Positions 37,461 through 48,351 of a DNA stretch of 64,000 nt are shown here, piece after piece. The translations under genes were made by a program, and so were the position numbers. The stretch comes from Aplidium turbinatum (lineage: Eukaryota; Chordata; Ascidiacea; Aplousobranchia; Polyclinidae). Below the pieces are notes generated by a model. It searched no databases. It worked only from the letters and a program-made list of their open reading frames with translations, and was not told the origin of the DNA. Location: the NCBI GenBank assembly GCA_918807975.1, contig OU964932.1:12617501-12681500 (forward strand). Direction: 5' to 3'. The stretch's first letter is position 1. Every line of letters begins with the position of its first letter.

Positions 37461-38179
37461 CTGGGGTCTAAAATTATCGCTTTATCAACGCAAGTTTTAT
37501 CAAAGCACGCTTGATATCTTCAAGATATAACTTCCCTGGGTATAATTGAATTTCCGCAAGATGATGATGTTGTTTTTGCTAGTTTGTTTTATTTGTTTTT
37601 GTCATTGTTTTTCTGTCGTCAAGTTATAGCCTATATATTTTGTGAGTCGTGCAAGGCCTATGGTGCATTGCACTTGAAATGGCTTTGCCCGTGGTAGGAT
37701 TTCTTTGTGGGGATTTCTTTGCCTGCCTTGCTCTTCTTTGCTATGAGCTAAACGCATCAAGACGTGTTCCCCTTACGACCATCAGCACTCTTGATAACGC
37801 ACCATGGCCGATATTCATAGCAACTGTCCATACAAATCTTAAATATATCAGCTAAAGCTATGTGGGCTCATAAAGCTATAGCCTAAATATATGTTGTTTA
37901 ATTCAGGTGTATTCAAATGCTTCAGGTGTATTGTGTTTCTTTCACGCAATATTCGACAAATTGAAAATTACCTGCACGTTGTACAGAAAAAAAAGAAACA
38001 TAAAAAGATCAATAGGCCTATACGTTTTAAAATCAGGGTTGCAGTTTGCAACATCAAACGTCTACACTCTACAAGAGTCTACAACTCTACATGCATTGCG
38101 AAATGGTGCAGAAGCTTAGCGTACACAGTTTGTCGTATCCAAGCTTACAACCGGTGGTGGAAGATTTAGATTAAGTGGA

Positions 38180-38336
38180 CGGGAAGGCAAGGAAGCCAAT
38201 CTTCGTGTCCACCTTCAAGCATGCCTTTAATTGTTCTGCCACAGACACAGCCGCATGCTCTTGAGCGGTGTCGAACCGGCGTTCTTTCGATTGCCGTTCC
38301 AGGGTTCTCACCGCTCGACTATGCAGCGTACACTGA
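38180..38336 (-). mobile_element. tRNA-derived SINE
   Basis: On the minus strand GCATAGTCGAGCGGTGAGAA resembles the D arm of a Ser/Leu-class tRNA, and CGCCGGTTCGACACCGCTC is a good B box. A short tRNA-unrelated tail follows. Looks like a SINE, not a functional tRNA. Confidence 0.6.
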
Positions 38337-38935
38337 ATTCTCATGACGAAAAATCACATACGAAAGTACAAATCGATCGCATTTGACATCCGAATAAGAT
38401 CAGCTTGCTTGTATAGTAGTAGGCTACACGACCCGAGTATGTTACATTTTGATGAAACAATCGTCACAAAGGTAGCCTAGGATTGCTACTCAGTTTTATT
38501 AACTTCAATGAAAAAGTTTTAGGAAAAACTTCTTAAACAAATTTTACAATAATTATTAAATTACTGTACTAGGCTACTCTGATTATGAACGTGTAGCCAA
38601 TTCAATGGGAAACGCAAACTAGTTTGCATTCATTGAAGAATTTCATCCTACCGCCTCCATTTCGAGGGTGAAACCAATTACAGTAGTTCGGCTACAGTGA
38701 CATCTGTTGCAAAGTCCCGTTTTTAAACTGCAGGTAGAAGTCGGCTAAAGTGACATTTCGTCATCGTAACACTTTTTCAAAGACGTCACTATTCGCGAGT
38801 CTTACAGTATTAGCGAACGAATAAAAAAACATTTGAGACCATGAAGAAATAAAAATGCAGAAATACAATATGGTTTCAGTGTCAGACAAGAACTGCAACA
38901 ATTAAACGAAAGAAATTATTTTATAGCGAAATACA

Positions 38936-41900
38936 CTACACATCATAGTCATCATCTTCTGCATTGTGATGTGATGTGTTTGGTTTTGCGCATGAAGCTT
39001 GATAAGAACTCGGTGGAAGGTAGGGGTGAGGAGCTAAGGAATTCAACTTTCTGTGATGCTCGGCAACAGGGTTATAAGGATAGGCTAAGTCTGGTTCGTC
39101 AACGCGCGACTTACCGGGAATTGTGCGATTGATATGAGACACAGGTCTCAAATGGGCTGGGTTGGCAATGGATGAAGCATTTGGAGACATGGATGAAGCA
39201 TTTGAAGACAAGGATGAATCACCGGGATAACTGCTGTACATAAAAGAAAGCGTTCCTCCAGGTGGATTTTTTCTTTTCACATCTTTTTCCGATGCGTTGG
39301 ACACAGGCGGAGAAAGAATGGAATGAGGAGTATAAACATGTGGATTGATCACTGAAGTTGCAACTTTATGTTGAGTATCAAAGACAGATGACTGTAAATC
39401 ACTTCCAATGTTTTCGAAATTGACTGTTCCCTGCTGTTTGACGACAGGTGGTTCCACATGGGATACCTCAGTCCCAACAACTCCAGTAGTCTTAGAAGCG
39501 TTAGTGTGTCCTCGGACGTTTACAGACAAGTCCATTGGTTTTTGTGGCGACAAACCATTCGTAATAAGATGTAAGTCAGTGGAGTCGGGTTTCGAAACCC
39601 GTGCCTTTCTTTTTTCTTCAGGCGTAACTACCTGGAGAAGAGAGTTTGCGTTCACGGGTGGTTCGTTGTGCACAGATATCAATTTTTCCACAGGAAAGTG
39701 ATAAGATGGTTTACGATCCGAAGCCTGTACCCTGTGTGAAAAAAGCAGCATACTTTAAGAAGATTCCTTGTGCGTTTGTTAACAAATTTATTTTCAGTTT
39801 GATGAAAGTATAACTCAACAAAACTGACCGTTCAGCCATTGCTTGGGAAGGAACAGACGGCGATTGATCATGAGAAGACCCAGCATTGTGAGCGCTATCT
39901 TCATCTGAAGCATCGCAACCAGACTTTGCACTCTGGTGCAGTAAAAAATGAAACAGTAAACAAGTAAAATATTCTAGTCACATTCAGAGATGATTTCTAC
40001 ACAGCCAATCAACAAAATAGACACAATTTGTGGACCACTGGACATGAATAATTCAACACACACAAGGACATTTGAAACAGCTTAAACTGAATCAAACTGA
40101 CGTGAAAACACAAAACCAACAAGGTACGTGGTTCGATGTCAAAGTATGGGGTTTATTGATCCAGCACTTTCAAATGTCAGTTTTCAATAGTTATTCCTAT
40201 GACACAACATATGTTTTCATTATTCTTTTGCATAACTGAGATGATGCTTACTTGATCCTGCCAGAAAAAACATATCATTCCAATGACGTTGAAACGATGA
40301 AAAAGTGGCAAAGTTTGCAAGAGCAATAGCAGTTGCATGACTACTGTGACGTGTAACTTTCACATCAGTCGGTAAATGCTGTCACTTCACAAACCTCGTT
40401 ATCTTCACTAGTGCTTTGCAGTGATATACTCATCTTTGCGCTTTTTGTTGGATGTTTTGAATGTAGAGTTGCATTTCTAAAAATGCAAAACACCCTCATT
40501 AAGTATTCACTATTTAGATGAAAATTATTACAGGACGTAATAATACAATCACTGATAACCTCTTTGGTGTTCATCCTTCAAGCATTGAACATAATTGAAC
40601 CTGTTTGCAAAGTACTGCAAGCATTGTACGTCATTGCTGAATGCTGATGAGGCTATAAAAGAATACACTCCTATGGCTTTGCACAGGAACATAGTAGTTT
40701 ACTGACTTTTTCGAAAGTTTTTACCTTTTTCTTGAAAGCTTTTTAACGTCTTCACTTGAACTCAGTGCACTTCCACTGGTGGTAGGTTCATCTTCATTCT
40801 GCATATCAGGAACATCTGCAACCACCTCTTTCAGAAAATCGAACATACTTACATTGAAGATACACTCTTTTCTGCAATTAAACAAAAGATATTGATTTTC
40901 CAGAAACAATGTACAGTTGTACACATTACGTAATCAAGTAAAATAAGATGCAAAAAAGCATTCAAAAATGAAACACTACAATGCGTTGTTTTTATTCTCT
41001 CTAAAAATATCTATCAAGCTCATTAGCTTGTCATGAATTGTGCAGTCGTGTAGAACCAGATTGTAACCTAGTATGCTCGAAAGTATGTTGATCATCAGAG
41101 ATGTCTTGCCAGGACACTTAAAGTGGCATGGTGGAAGGTGAAATTGAAGATTGATTCACTTAACTTCCTCATCACACCCCGGCACAAGCATGAACATGAC
41201 AGTGACAAAAATGATAACGTGAGTCAAATCATTTCTAAAATTTAAAGCTAATTTTAGTACATTATATAATAATAAGCTTGAAACAGAAACTAGAAAGTGC
41301 AAAATATTTACAAGTGCGAAGTGGACATTGTTTTCGCTTGCTTTGCCTTGGTTACATCTCCTGTGTGCAGCAGTATTGATGTTAAAAACATTTCCAGACT
41401 TTTAGCTGTAGTAAGTGCATTTAAGAAAAATAGATGCAGCACAACACTTAGCACTGATGCAAATAAAACAACTCAATACATTGATGCTATGTTTGTATAG
41501 TTAAATTACTACTAAGTTTTATTGCTGCAGCTTTGGTAGAGAGTTTGCTTTGTTGAACCACAGAGAAATAAAACGAAGTAACTTTAGCGGGTTTAACATG
41601 ATGTATTACATACACAAATATAACATAATTAAAAATAAACTCTAATGTTTTTGACTGATGAGGACACACGTACGTGTCGAAAACGTTAGAGTTTATTTTT
41701 AATTATGTTATATTTGTGTATGTAATACGTCATGTTAAACCCGCTTAAGTCACTTTGTTTTATTTCTCAATTTTTATTGCGTAGTTGAAGCATTTATGCT
41801 GTGTGTAGTGCTCTATTACAGTTACACCCAACAGTTGCGTAGAAACATGTCTTTAACAAAGGATACATATCAAAACAGGCACAGCAGCAGCAACTTTTCC

Positions 41901-44307
41901 AATTTCATCATCTGTTTGCATGATCTTCTTTATTCGAGCCTAAAACAATAAAAAACTGATTATATTTATGAAACATCTATTTGGTTAACTACTATAAAAA
42001 ACTATGATCCCACATGACAATGTAATCAGCAAATGCTAATAAAATACATACTGGCTACATAATAGATAAACAAAATAGGTGTAAGCCTCTTGGCTATCAC
42101 ATTGAAAATACAGTATAATGAATATGTTGATAACAAGTGGTGGAAAAGTTTAGACAGCCTTAGATCTAACCAATATCTTTTGAAAATAAATACATGTTGA
42201 GATTACAATGTCATTGCGTAGATTGTTTCTGCTGACTGAAAAATTGGAAAACGACCGTAACACACTTTAATCTAATCTTGAACATAGTCCAAAAATGTCT
42301 ATTTCTGCTCATTCAATCGAACCATGTTAGCAACCAGTTATCAAATGTTTACAATATAAAAGTGTATGCACTCAAATACATCTGGGTGTGAACCTGTAGC
42401 GCACCCAGCATGGGACTAAGGGAGTTCAACCTCCCCCCCAAACCCGCCACCAAAATGAAGTTTTTGTATGTTCCCCATTTATACTTACGATAGTTCTTTG
42501 CTTACCTTTTGCTATACCTTTTGCTTACAGGACAGGTTAGATATGAATAAGACACAACAATACAATAAGGCTGAGCATTAGTTCAATATATTTGACATGT
42601 TTACAAATAGTTTTAACAGTCGAACATTTTCGGCTTAATTTAAGCCCTCATCAGGAATCCGAAAATATTTATAAAAATGCAATAAATTTCAACTTCTTGA
42701 AGGTAAAATTACATTAGGAAAAGGCAACTGCATAAATAGCTACATAAAAATTTGCACCACAGGGAACGTGATACATCAAGTAAATGTTGAGGAGAAAGGA
42801 CGCGCCTTCAGCAAATAATTGTTTGTTCAAATTTGGGTTGTAGCATTTGATTAACAGTGCTTCCTGCATTTTGGTGTCAAATTGGGATTTGCCTTTGCGT
42901 AAAATTTTAAATAAGTCAGCAAAAAATTTTTAATCTGTGCAAAAAGAACACTCTTTGATATGGTCTTTGATGGCACCTTTCTTTAACTCCCTAAAGTTCA
43001 TATGCTCCAGTACTCTCATGGTCAAATGTCTGGTGGACATACCGATGTGCCATACGTCAATGCCAAATCACACGGACATGTAAAACTGTATACGATATTT
43101 GAGCAGAAAGACAAAGGCGTCTGGGACTTGAAAATTCGAACTACTTCGAATGTTTTGTAAATAGGAAAAACGTCCACATCAAATTTACTGTCTACAAAAT
43201 TAGTGTTTTGTTTCAAACTGTTTTTGTGCTAGTTGTTGTTTTCGCACTTATTTGTGTTGGCAAACGGAAAGCTAATTCTATTTTGTCATACCGTATTTAC
43301 TTGATTGTAAGCCGCGCTTGATTGTAAGCCGCATGTGAAAGTATTAAAAATTTAATGTAAGCCGCAAATACTGTTTACACGCAAAGCTGAAACTGTTTAC
43401 TGTTAAGTACCATAAATAAAACTGACAACTCCTTTTTTTCTTTTGAATGCACGTCATAAATGCTTGTGACAATTTAAAATGCACGTCACAACTTCACAAT
43501 TGTCGGCATCAGACAACGCAGTACGGCAAAACATCTATGGCAAAGTCGACAAGGAAAAAAGCAAAAACAAAAAAGAAAAATGTAAGCCACCTTTGATTGT
43601 AAGCCGCCCTTGAATTTAAGCCGCAAACATGATGGAAAAAAAAACTTTGTAAGCCGCGGCTTACAATCAAGTAAATACGGTAGCCTACATGACAAAAAAA
43701 AGTCGAGATCTATAGAAAATTGCGCAAGTTGGCGTAGGGATGAGGATGCTGATAGCATGGGGTTCATTAGGCCAACTTCCAATCTGATTAAGAGAACAAA
43801 TCAGGTGTTGCCAAAGTTAGGATTAAAGTTAGAAAGGGCTATGGTAAGGGTTACAGTTAGGAATAAGGTTAGGGTTTTGATCTTTACCCAAGACCAAAAA
43901 ATAATTCCAAAATACATGTTTTTGTTTTCAACAGCTTTCAACTTTTCTCAAATTAGGGCAGAATTCCTTATCTGGCAATGCTATTATTATTAAGGTTATT
44001 ATTACATTATATAGTGTAAATATAGCCACAGCCAACAAAAATCCTGATGTATCGGCTACCGGTGGGTTGTGGGCCGTGAGTGCCTTTAAATCTAAATCAA
44101 AGGGCCGAGCATTAGCCTTTTGTACCTATTGTCGTAAATCACTCGGTCAACATTTCTTACCGGCTAATTAGCCCCCCCCCTAAATTTTTTTCTGGGTGCG
44201 CTACTGATGTGAACAGCTTCAAAACAAGTTAATGATAAAATATGCATTATTACAAGTCAACGTACAGGAGGAAATCTTGCATTGTATTTCTTTTTCTTTG
44301 AAGGCAT
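38936..44307 (-). CDS. DRAP1: DRAP1 / NC2 alpha with long C-terminal extension
   Basis: NC2 alpha pairs with NC2 beta (DR1) through histone folds and binds TBP on DNA to repress or tune transcription in the nucleus. Seven minus-strand exons: 44307-44266, 41939-41867, 41405-41312, 40871-40725, 40476-40395, 39932-39829, 39731-38936. They total 1338 nt, 446 codons with the stop, and all junctions keep phase. The tiny first exon codes MPSKKKKYNARFPP. Next comes the histone fold: ARIKKIMQTDDEIGKVAAAV, then SLEMFLTSILLHTGDV and AKQAKTMSTSHLKECI. FDFLKEVVADVPDMQ closes the conserved part. Human DRAP1 is about 205 residues; this one has 445. The extra part is Ser/Pro-rich, with KRKARVSK and KRK (possible nuclear signals) and PMDLS at 246-250, a CtBP-binding type motif. 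The C-terminus EDDDYDV echoes the acidic end of the human protein. Introns 1 and 2 hold mobile elements. Confidence 0.95.
41562..41768. repeat. 200-bp inverted repeat with hammerhead-like apex
   Basis: Two arms of about 90 bp are near-perfect inverses: GCGGGTTTAACATGATGTAT and AATTAAAAATAAACTCTAA on the left, TTAGAGTTTATTTTTAATT and ATACGTCATGTTAAACCCGC on the right. At the apex the plus strand reads CTGATGAG (41655-41662), a GACAC...GTGTC hairpin, then GAAA, which is the order of boxes in a hammerhead ribozyme core. It lies in DRAP1 intron 2. Confidence 0.8.
42590..42665 (-). ncRNA. Hammerhead-like ribozyme motif, probably degenerate
   Basis: On the minus strand: CTGATGAG (42647-42654), a stem II hairpin GGCTTA-AAT-TAAGCC, then GAAA (42628-42631). 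Farther on, ATGTT could pair with AACAT next to a GTC (42594-42596). The catalytic boxes and stem II are convincing; stems I and III do not fit the canonical register, so activity is doubtful. Hammerheads in Penelope-like elements are established knowledge. Confidence 0.55.
42610..43288 (-). mobile_element. Penelope-like retroelement remnant (GIY-YIG endonuclease end)
   Basis: The minus strand shows the C-terminal endonuclease block of Penelope-like elements. It reads SNIVYSFTCPCD, then HIGMSTRHLTMRVLEHM, then KKGAIKDHIKECSFC, then KSQFDTKMQEALLIK. The Cys-rich CPCD, the IG(M)STRHL arginine and the late C..C pair are the family's marks. It is decayed, with the reading frame interrupted more than once and no reverse transcriptase left. 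A hammerhead-like motif follows at 42624-42665, where such elements are known to carry them. Confidence 0.78.
43289..43682. mobile_element. TIR MITE with TACCGTATTTACTTGATTGT ends
   Basis: TACCGTATTTACTTGATTGT and ACAATCAAGTAAATACGGTA are perfect inverses; TA at each edge suggests Tc1/mariner-type insertion. GTAAGCCGC recurs seven or more times inside near both ends. 394 bp. Confidence 0.85.
43797..44038. repeat. Direct repeat, copy 1, before DRAP1 exon 1
   Basis: About 240 bp (AAATCAGGTGTTGCCAAAGT ... TAGTGTAAATATAGCCACAG) repeated in the same orientation at 44388-44625. DRAP1 exon 1 (44266-44307) lies between the copies. Confidence 0.8.
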
Positions 44308-44387
44308 TTCAGTTTAAAAAAAACTATGAAAGATGCTAAAATAAAAAGGAAGTGGCTATTTTTCCACACTTAATACCATGGTTGCAA

Positions 44388-44625
44388 TCAGGTGTTGCCA
44401 GAGTTGGGATTAAAGTTAGGAAAGGTTAAGGTAACGATTCAAAGAGTTATGAATAAGATTAGGGTTTGATCTTTGCCCAGAACTAAAAAAAAATTTTCAA
44501 AATACAAGTTTTTGTTTTCACCAGCTTCAAACTTTTCTAAAATTAAGGCAGAATTCCTTATCTGGCCACACTATTGAGGCTATTATTACACTACATAGTG
44601 TAAATATAGCCACAGCCAAATAAAA
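44388..44625. repeat. Direct repeat, copy 2, just upstream of DRAP1 exon 1
   Basis: Roughly 85-90 per cent alike to 43797-44038 by eye. It sits within 100 bp upstream of the DRAP1 start, so it may overlap the promoter or leader. Confidence 0.8.
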
Positions 44626-45173
44626 AAGCAAGCTTTCTCTGAAAATCAGAAGTTTAATGATTGTTTAATTTCGTTCCAACTTATATTAACTAGGCTATAC
44701 ATCAAATAGCATATACTTTATGTACACTACAAAATTCTGGTCAAATAGTGTTTTAGATTAAAAGACCGGTACCGGTCAAATAGCCAAGTCTGCCTAAAAT
44801 TAAACTCTTTGCATTGGTGGCCATGCTAACCAGCTAATTTACTTCGATCTACATGTAAACTCGTGCTCTGTTCTCCACATCACATGCACGTCATTTTGCA
44901 ACAGAGGTTGGGATTTTACCACCTTATCTTCCTGTGGCTGTAGGCCTATGGAAGCTTACTCTATTTTATCAAAATTGTTATTTATTTCTTATTTCTTCGA
45001 AGTTCCAACCACATCGCTTCTTTTGTAAAGTAACTAGAAAGTAAATGGACTGCGACACAGAGTTGCCAGAGCCTTCACAATTCTCCAACCAAAAACAAGT
45101 TTCAAACCAGCCAAAAATTGCAAAAACAAGCCAAATTTTTTTTGCAAGTAGTCCAAAGAAGATTCAAAGCATG
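44626..45173. other. DRAP1 upstream region, no gene seen
   Basis: About 550 bp of AT-rich sequence with no convincing exon or repeat other than a GACCGGTACCGGTC palindrome near 44765. Confidence 0.4.
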
Positions 45174-45437
45174 CAGGCGCGAATCTAAGAGTTTTTTTCG
45201 GGGGGGGCCAGAAAATTTGAAAATCAATTAAAAAGAAAGAAAAAGCTAAACAGATATGAACAATGATACTACGACATATACGATATGCTAGAAAATAGAC
45301 ATTAAAACAACCATTTTCATCAATTGTGATGCCGAGGGACTAATATCAGCTGTTTAGAAGCATATCAAACCATTTCATGCGGAAACATACAATTCTTCAC
45401 AAAATTTCGGGGGGGGCCCCCCATAAATCCGCGCCTG
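45174..45437. mobile_element. hAT-type MITE with CAGGCGCG ends
   Basis: CAGGCGCGAATCTAAGAG and AAATCCGCGCCTG are inverted, each next to TTTCGGGGGGGGCC-type runs. The duplication AAAGCATG is perfect (45166-45173, 45438-45445). 264 bp. Confidence 0.9.
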
Positions 45438-45572
45438 AAAGCATGTGGGTACTTTACGTACATTTTAGAATGACTAAAATGCTTACAAAAACAGATTTTC
45501 GTTCATACTTGTGGGTTTGTGATCAGTAAACTCACCCAATCGTTGTCTAAGTAAGAGAGTGACCAACTGACC

Positions 45573-48168
45573 ACCAGAGATGTACGTATACGCCGCAAAT
45601 TCTATGCCGTAGACTTGCGACGTAGACTTTTTGTTTGCGCTAACGCTTACGGCCACATTTTTTTGGATAGTTGTCGCTTGAGGCTACGCCGTAAAGTTTT
45701 TGCGTTTTTTTTAGCGCACAGCGTCAACGCATACTTTTTAATGTCTTAGCTGCTGTTGGCATTATTTTTTGTCAAACTTTCCAAATTTTGAATAAGTTGA
45801 AAAAATGTTTTCAATGGGCAAAGACATATTGAAACCAAAACGCTGCAAAATTTTAAATGAACACTTTCAGATGCTTGTGTTTTTTTGTGGAAATTCAAAA
45901 TAAAACTTGTTTGTTTCGAGTGGTTTATACCGTGTGAATGTTTGGCACTCAGCAAACAAAATGAATTTACGATAGTGTATTCGCTGACGCTGACGTCGCC
46001 AACTTTTTTTACAAGTTACGTTGACGCATACGGTTAGGGTTGCCAGATTTTTTTTTCCTAAAAATAGTGAACATTTTGAAAGCACGCGACCGCATCCTCA
46101 AAGTTCTCAAAGCAGTGGCGTAGCCAGGAATTGTGAAAGGGGGGGGGTTGACGGCCGGCGGGCAAAGCCCCACGGCATCTTTTCCAAAGGCGACACCCAG
46201 TGGCGGGGGTCTGTGGGGGCTTCCCACAGAAAATTTTGAAAAATGACTTTGAATTTGGTGCATTCTGAGAGCATTTTCAACAAAAATGTAGGTAAAACTA
46301 TTCCTGTAAAATGGTGCTGTCTGGTGGCATAGCAAAAGGATAAGATCATGTTTTCTTGTGCATTTTTCGGTAATAGAGCTATGTCTCTATGTTTTCTTGT
46401 TGCTAATTCCTGGCTGAGATATTTGAATGTTTGGTATTGGTAATTGCAACCCCCAAAACCCCCTATTGTTGCAATACAATTTATGTGATGTTGTCTGACA
46501 CAACAATTTGGTTCATAAGTGATACCACAGATGAAAATTAATAAAAATTTACTTTCTTGATCTTCTTTAGCAAGTATAGTGCTCTACTTATTGTTGTGTC
46601 TGCCTAGCCTGCTTTACACAACTTGATAGTTCAGATTTAACTTACTTGTCATAGCACTTGTATTTGCGTGGCGGAACAAAGAATCCAAACAGCGAGACAC
46701 GAGTCATTTATATACTAGCACGTTACGGGTTTCCAATACAGATTATGTAAATACACAGACACTACACTTATCACAAGTTGAATCCAGGTAATTGGTTAGC
46801 TAGTATCTTGCAGTGTAGGCTACACAGCATATAGCCTACCTACTGATGTTAAAATGGCAAGAAAGAGACCCACGATTAGAAGCGCTAATTAGAACATTCC
46901 TACTTGCTTATGTAACTTAGTTTATTTAACATACTTTTCATGCGACTGCTGTCTTCAATAAAGGTTTGTTTGCAGAAATTTCCTTTTTTAAATTCTAAGC
47001 AGCTAAAAGGTATGTTAAAGAATACACACAATTCACTTTTAACAGAATAAACAGCTAAACAATTTCGCTCAGTGGCGTAGCCAGGAATTTTGAAAAAGGG
47101 GTTTTGACGGCCGTCTGGCTAAGCCCGATGGCGTTTTCGCCAAAGGCGACACCAAGTGGCGGGGGGTCTGAAGGACCTCCCCCAGAAATTTTTGAAAAAT
47201 GACTTTGAATTTGGTGCATTCTGAGAGCATTTTCAACAAAAAATATGGGTATAAATATTCCTGTAAAATGGTGCTATCCGGTGGCATATCAAAAGGATAA
47301 GATCATGTTTTCTTGGGCATTTTTCGGTAATAAAGCTAAGTCTCTATGTTTTCTTGTTGCTAATTCCCAGCTGAGATATTTGAATGTTTGGTATTGGCAA
47401 AATTCGCTCTTTTAATGCAGTTTCGTTTAAAATTAGGCAGACTTTGTTTTGAGGCATAGAGACTGAAAGCATCATTCTCAATATCATGACGTCACACGCG
47501 TGACAAAGGGGGGGTTGTAACCCCCAACCCCCCCCCTTGGCTACGCCACTGCGCTCATCTGTCCATATGTTACCCATAACCAGTGTCATTAAAATAATTT
47601 GTCGGCGTCAGCGCAAATTGCCTAAAAACTTTACGATGTAAAAGACTGCGTAAGCTCTTAAAGAAATTGACGGTGTCAGCATCAGCGCTAATTTCTAGTG
47701 CTATTTTTGCCAGCGTCTCATAAAACGCAAATATTTCAACCAAGTTCAGGCTAACAATAGCTATAAATAAAGAGCAGGTATTATGTTTTGAGACTGTATT
47801 GTAATTAGCTGCTCAGCCTATTAGTTATTTCTAAGGCAACCAAAAGTCAATAAAGTCAAAATTTTTCTGCTTTGTTCAAAGTTTATGAAACGTCCACAAA
47901 CTAAATTTCAGGCTGACACGAAGAAAGGTTTCAAAGTTATTAAGTAAAACAAAGTCAAAATTCATGGTTAGGTCAAAATCTTCTTTTAACGTAGTTTTTC
48001 TTCTCTATTGATATTTTATTAAAGCTACACAGATACTGATTTTTTGTTGCAATTTCTGTTGCTATTCTGACGTATATGAGTTGGTTGCCAGGGTTAAAAC
48101 AGTGACCATTAAAAACAGGTCAAGAAGGCCTGACGGCGTCAATAATTTTTGTATGCGCGTACATCACT
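45573..48168. mobile_element. Composite of the TGATGTACGCGCATAC family with two hAT MITEs inside
   Basis: GAGATGTACGTATACGCC on the left and TTGTATGCGCGTACATCACT on the right. Interior blocks at 45960-46034 match the short copy at 29949-30088. GTGGCGTAGCCA-family MITEs occupy 46113-46465 (one end lost) and 47070-47551 (both ends kept). Borders approximate. Confidence 0.55.
47070..47551 (-). mobile_element. GTGGCGTAGCCA-family hAT MITE, inverted copy
   Basis: CAGTGGCGTAGCCAGG to TTGGCTACGCCACTG; the interior is the reverse of 11688-12145 (CATTCTCAATATCATGACGT). No clear target duplication seen. A related copy lies at 46113-46465. Confidence 0.8.
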
Positions 48169-48351
48169 GAATGAATCACAAATCACAATACATCACAAAT
48201 GAATGAAAATGCAATATCAATCCAAAATATTATATTAAAAAGGATCCCAAAAATCTGTCACCTGCCAAATGGATGAATAAAACGCCAGCTAAGATTAAAA
48301 GGAGCCACTTTGGCGGGAAAACCGCTAACCTGGCAACCTTGCTGTGACCCT

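Larger units (their letters stand above)
42394..44206. mobile_element. Composite region bounded by GTAGCGCACCCAG ends
   Basis: CTGTAGCGCACCCAGCATGG on the left is mirrored by CTGGGTGCGCTACTG on the right; the flanks GTGTGAAC and ATGTGAAC match at 7 of 8 bases, as expected of an old hAT insertion. Inside lie a Penelope-like remnant, a foldback MITE and one copy of a direct repeat. All of it is in DRAP1 intron 1. Confidence 0.55.

Noticed and set aside
37649-37855. Plus-strand 68-codon hydrophobic frame
   Set aside because: No start context, homology or splice partner; looks like chance in intergenic DNA.
43840-43880. Telomere-like GGTTAGGGTTTT runs
   Set aside because: Only scattered irregular units inside an interspersed repeat; no tandem TTAGGG array.
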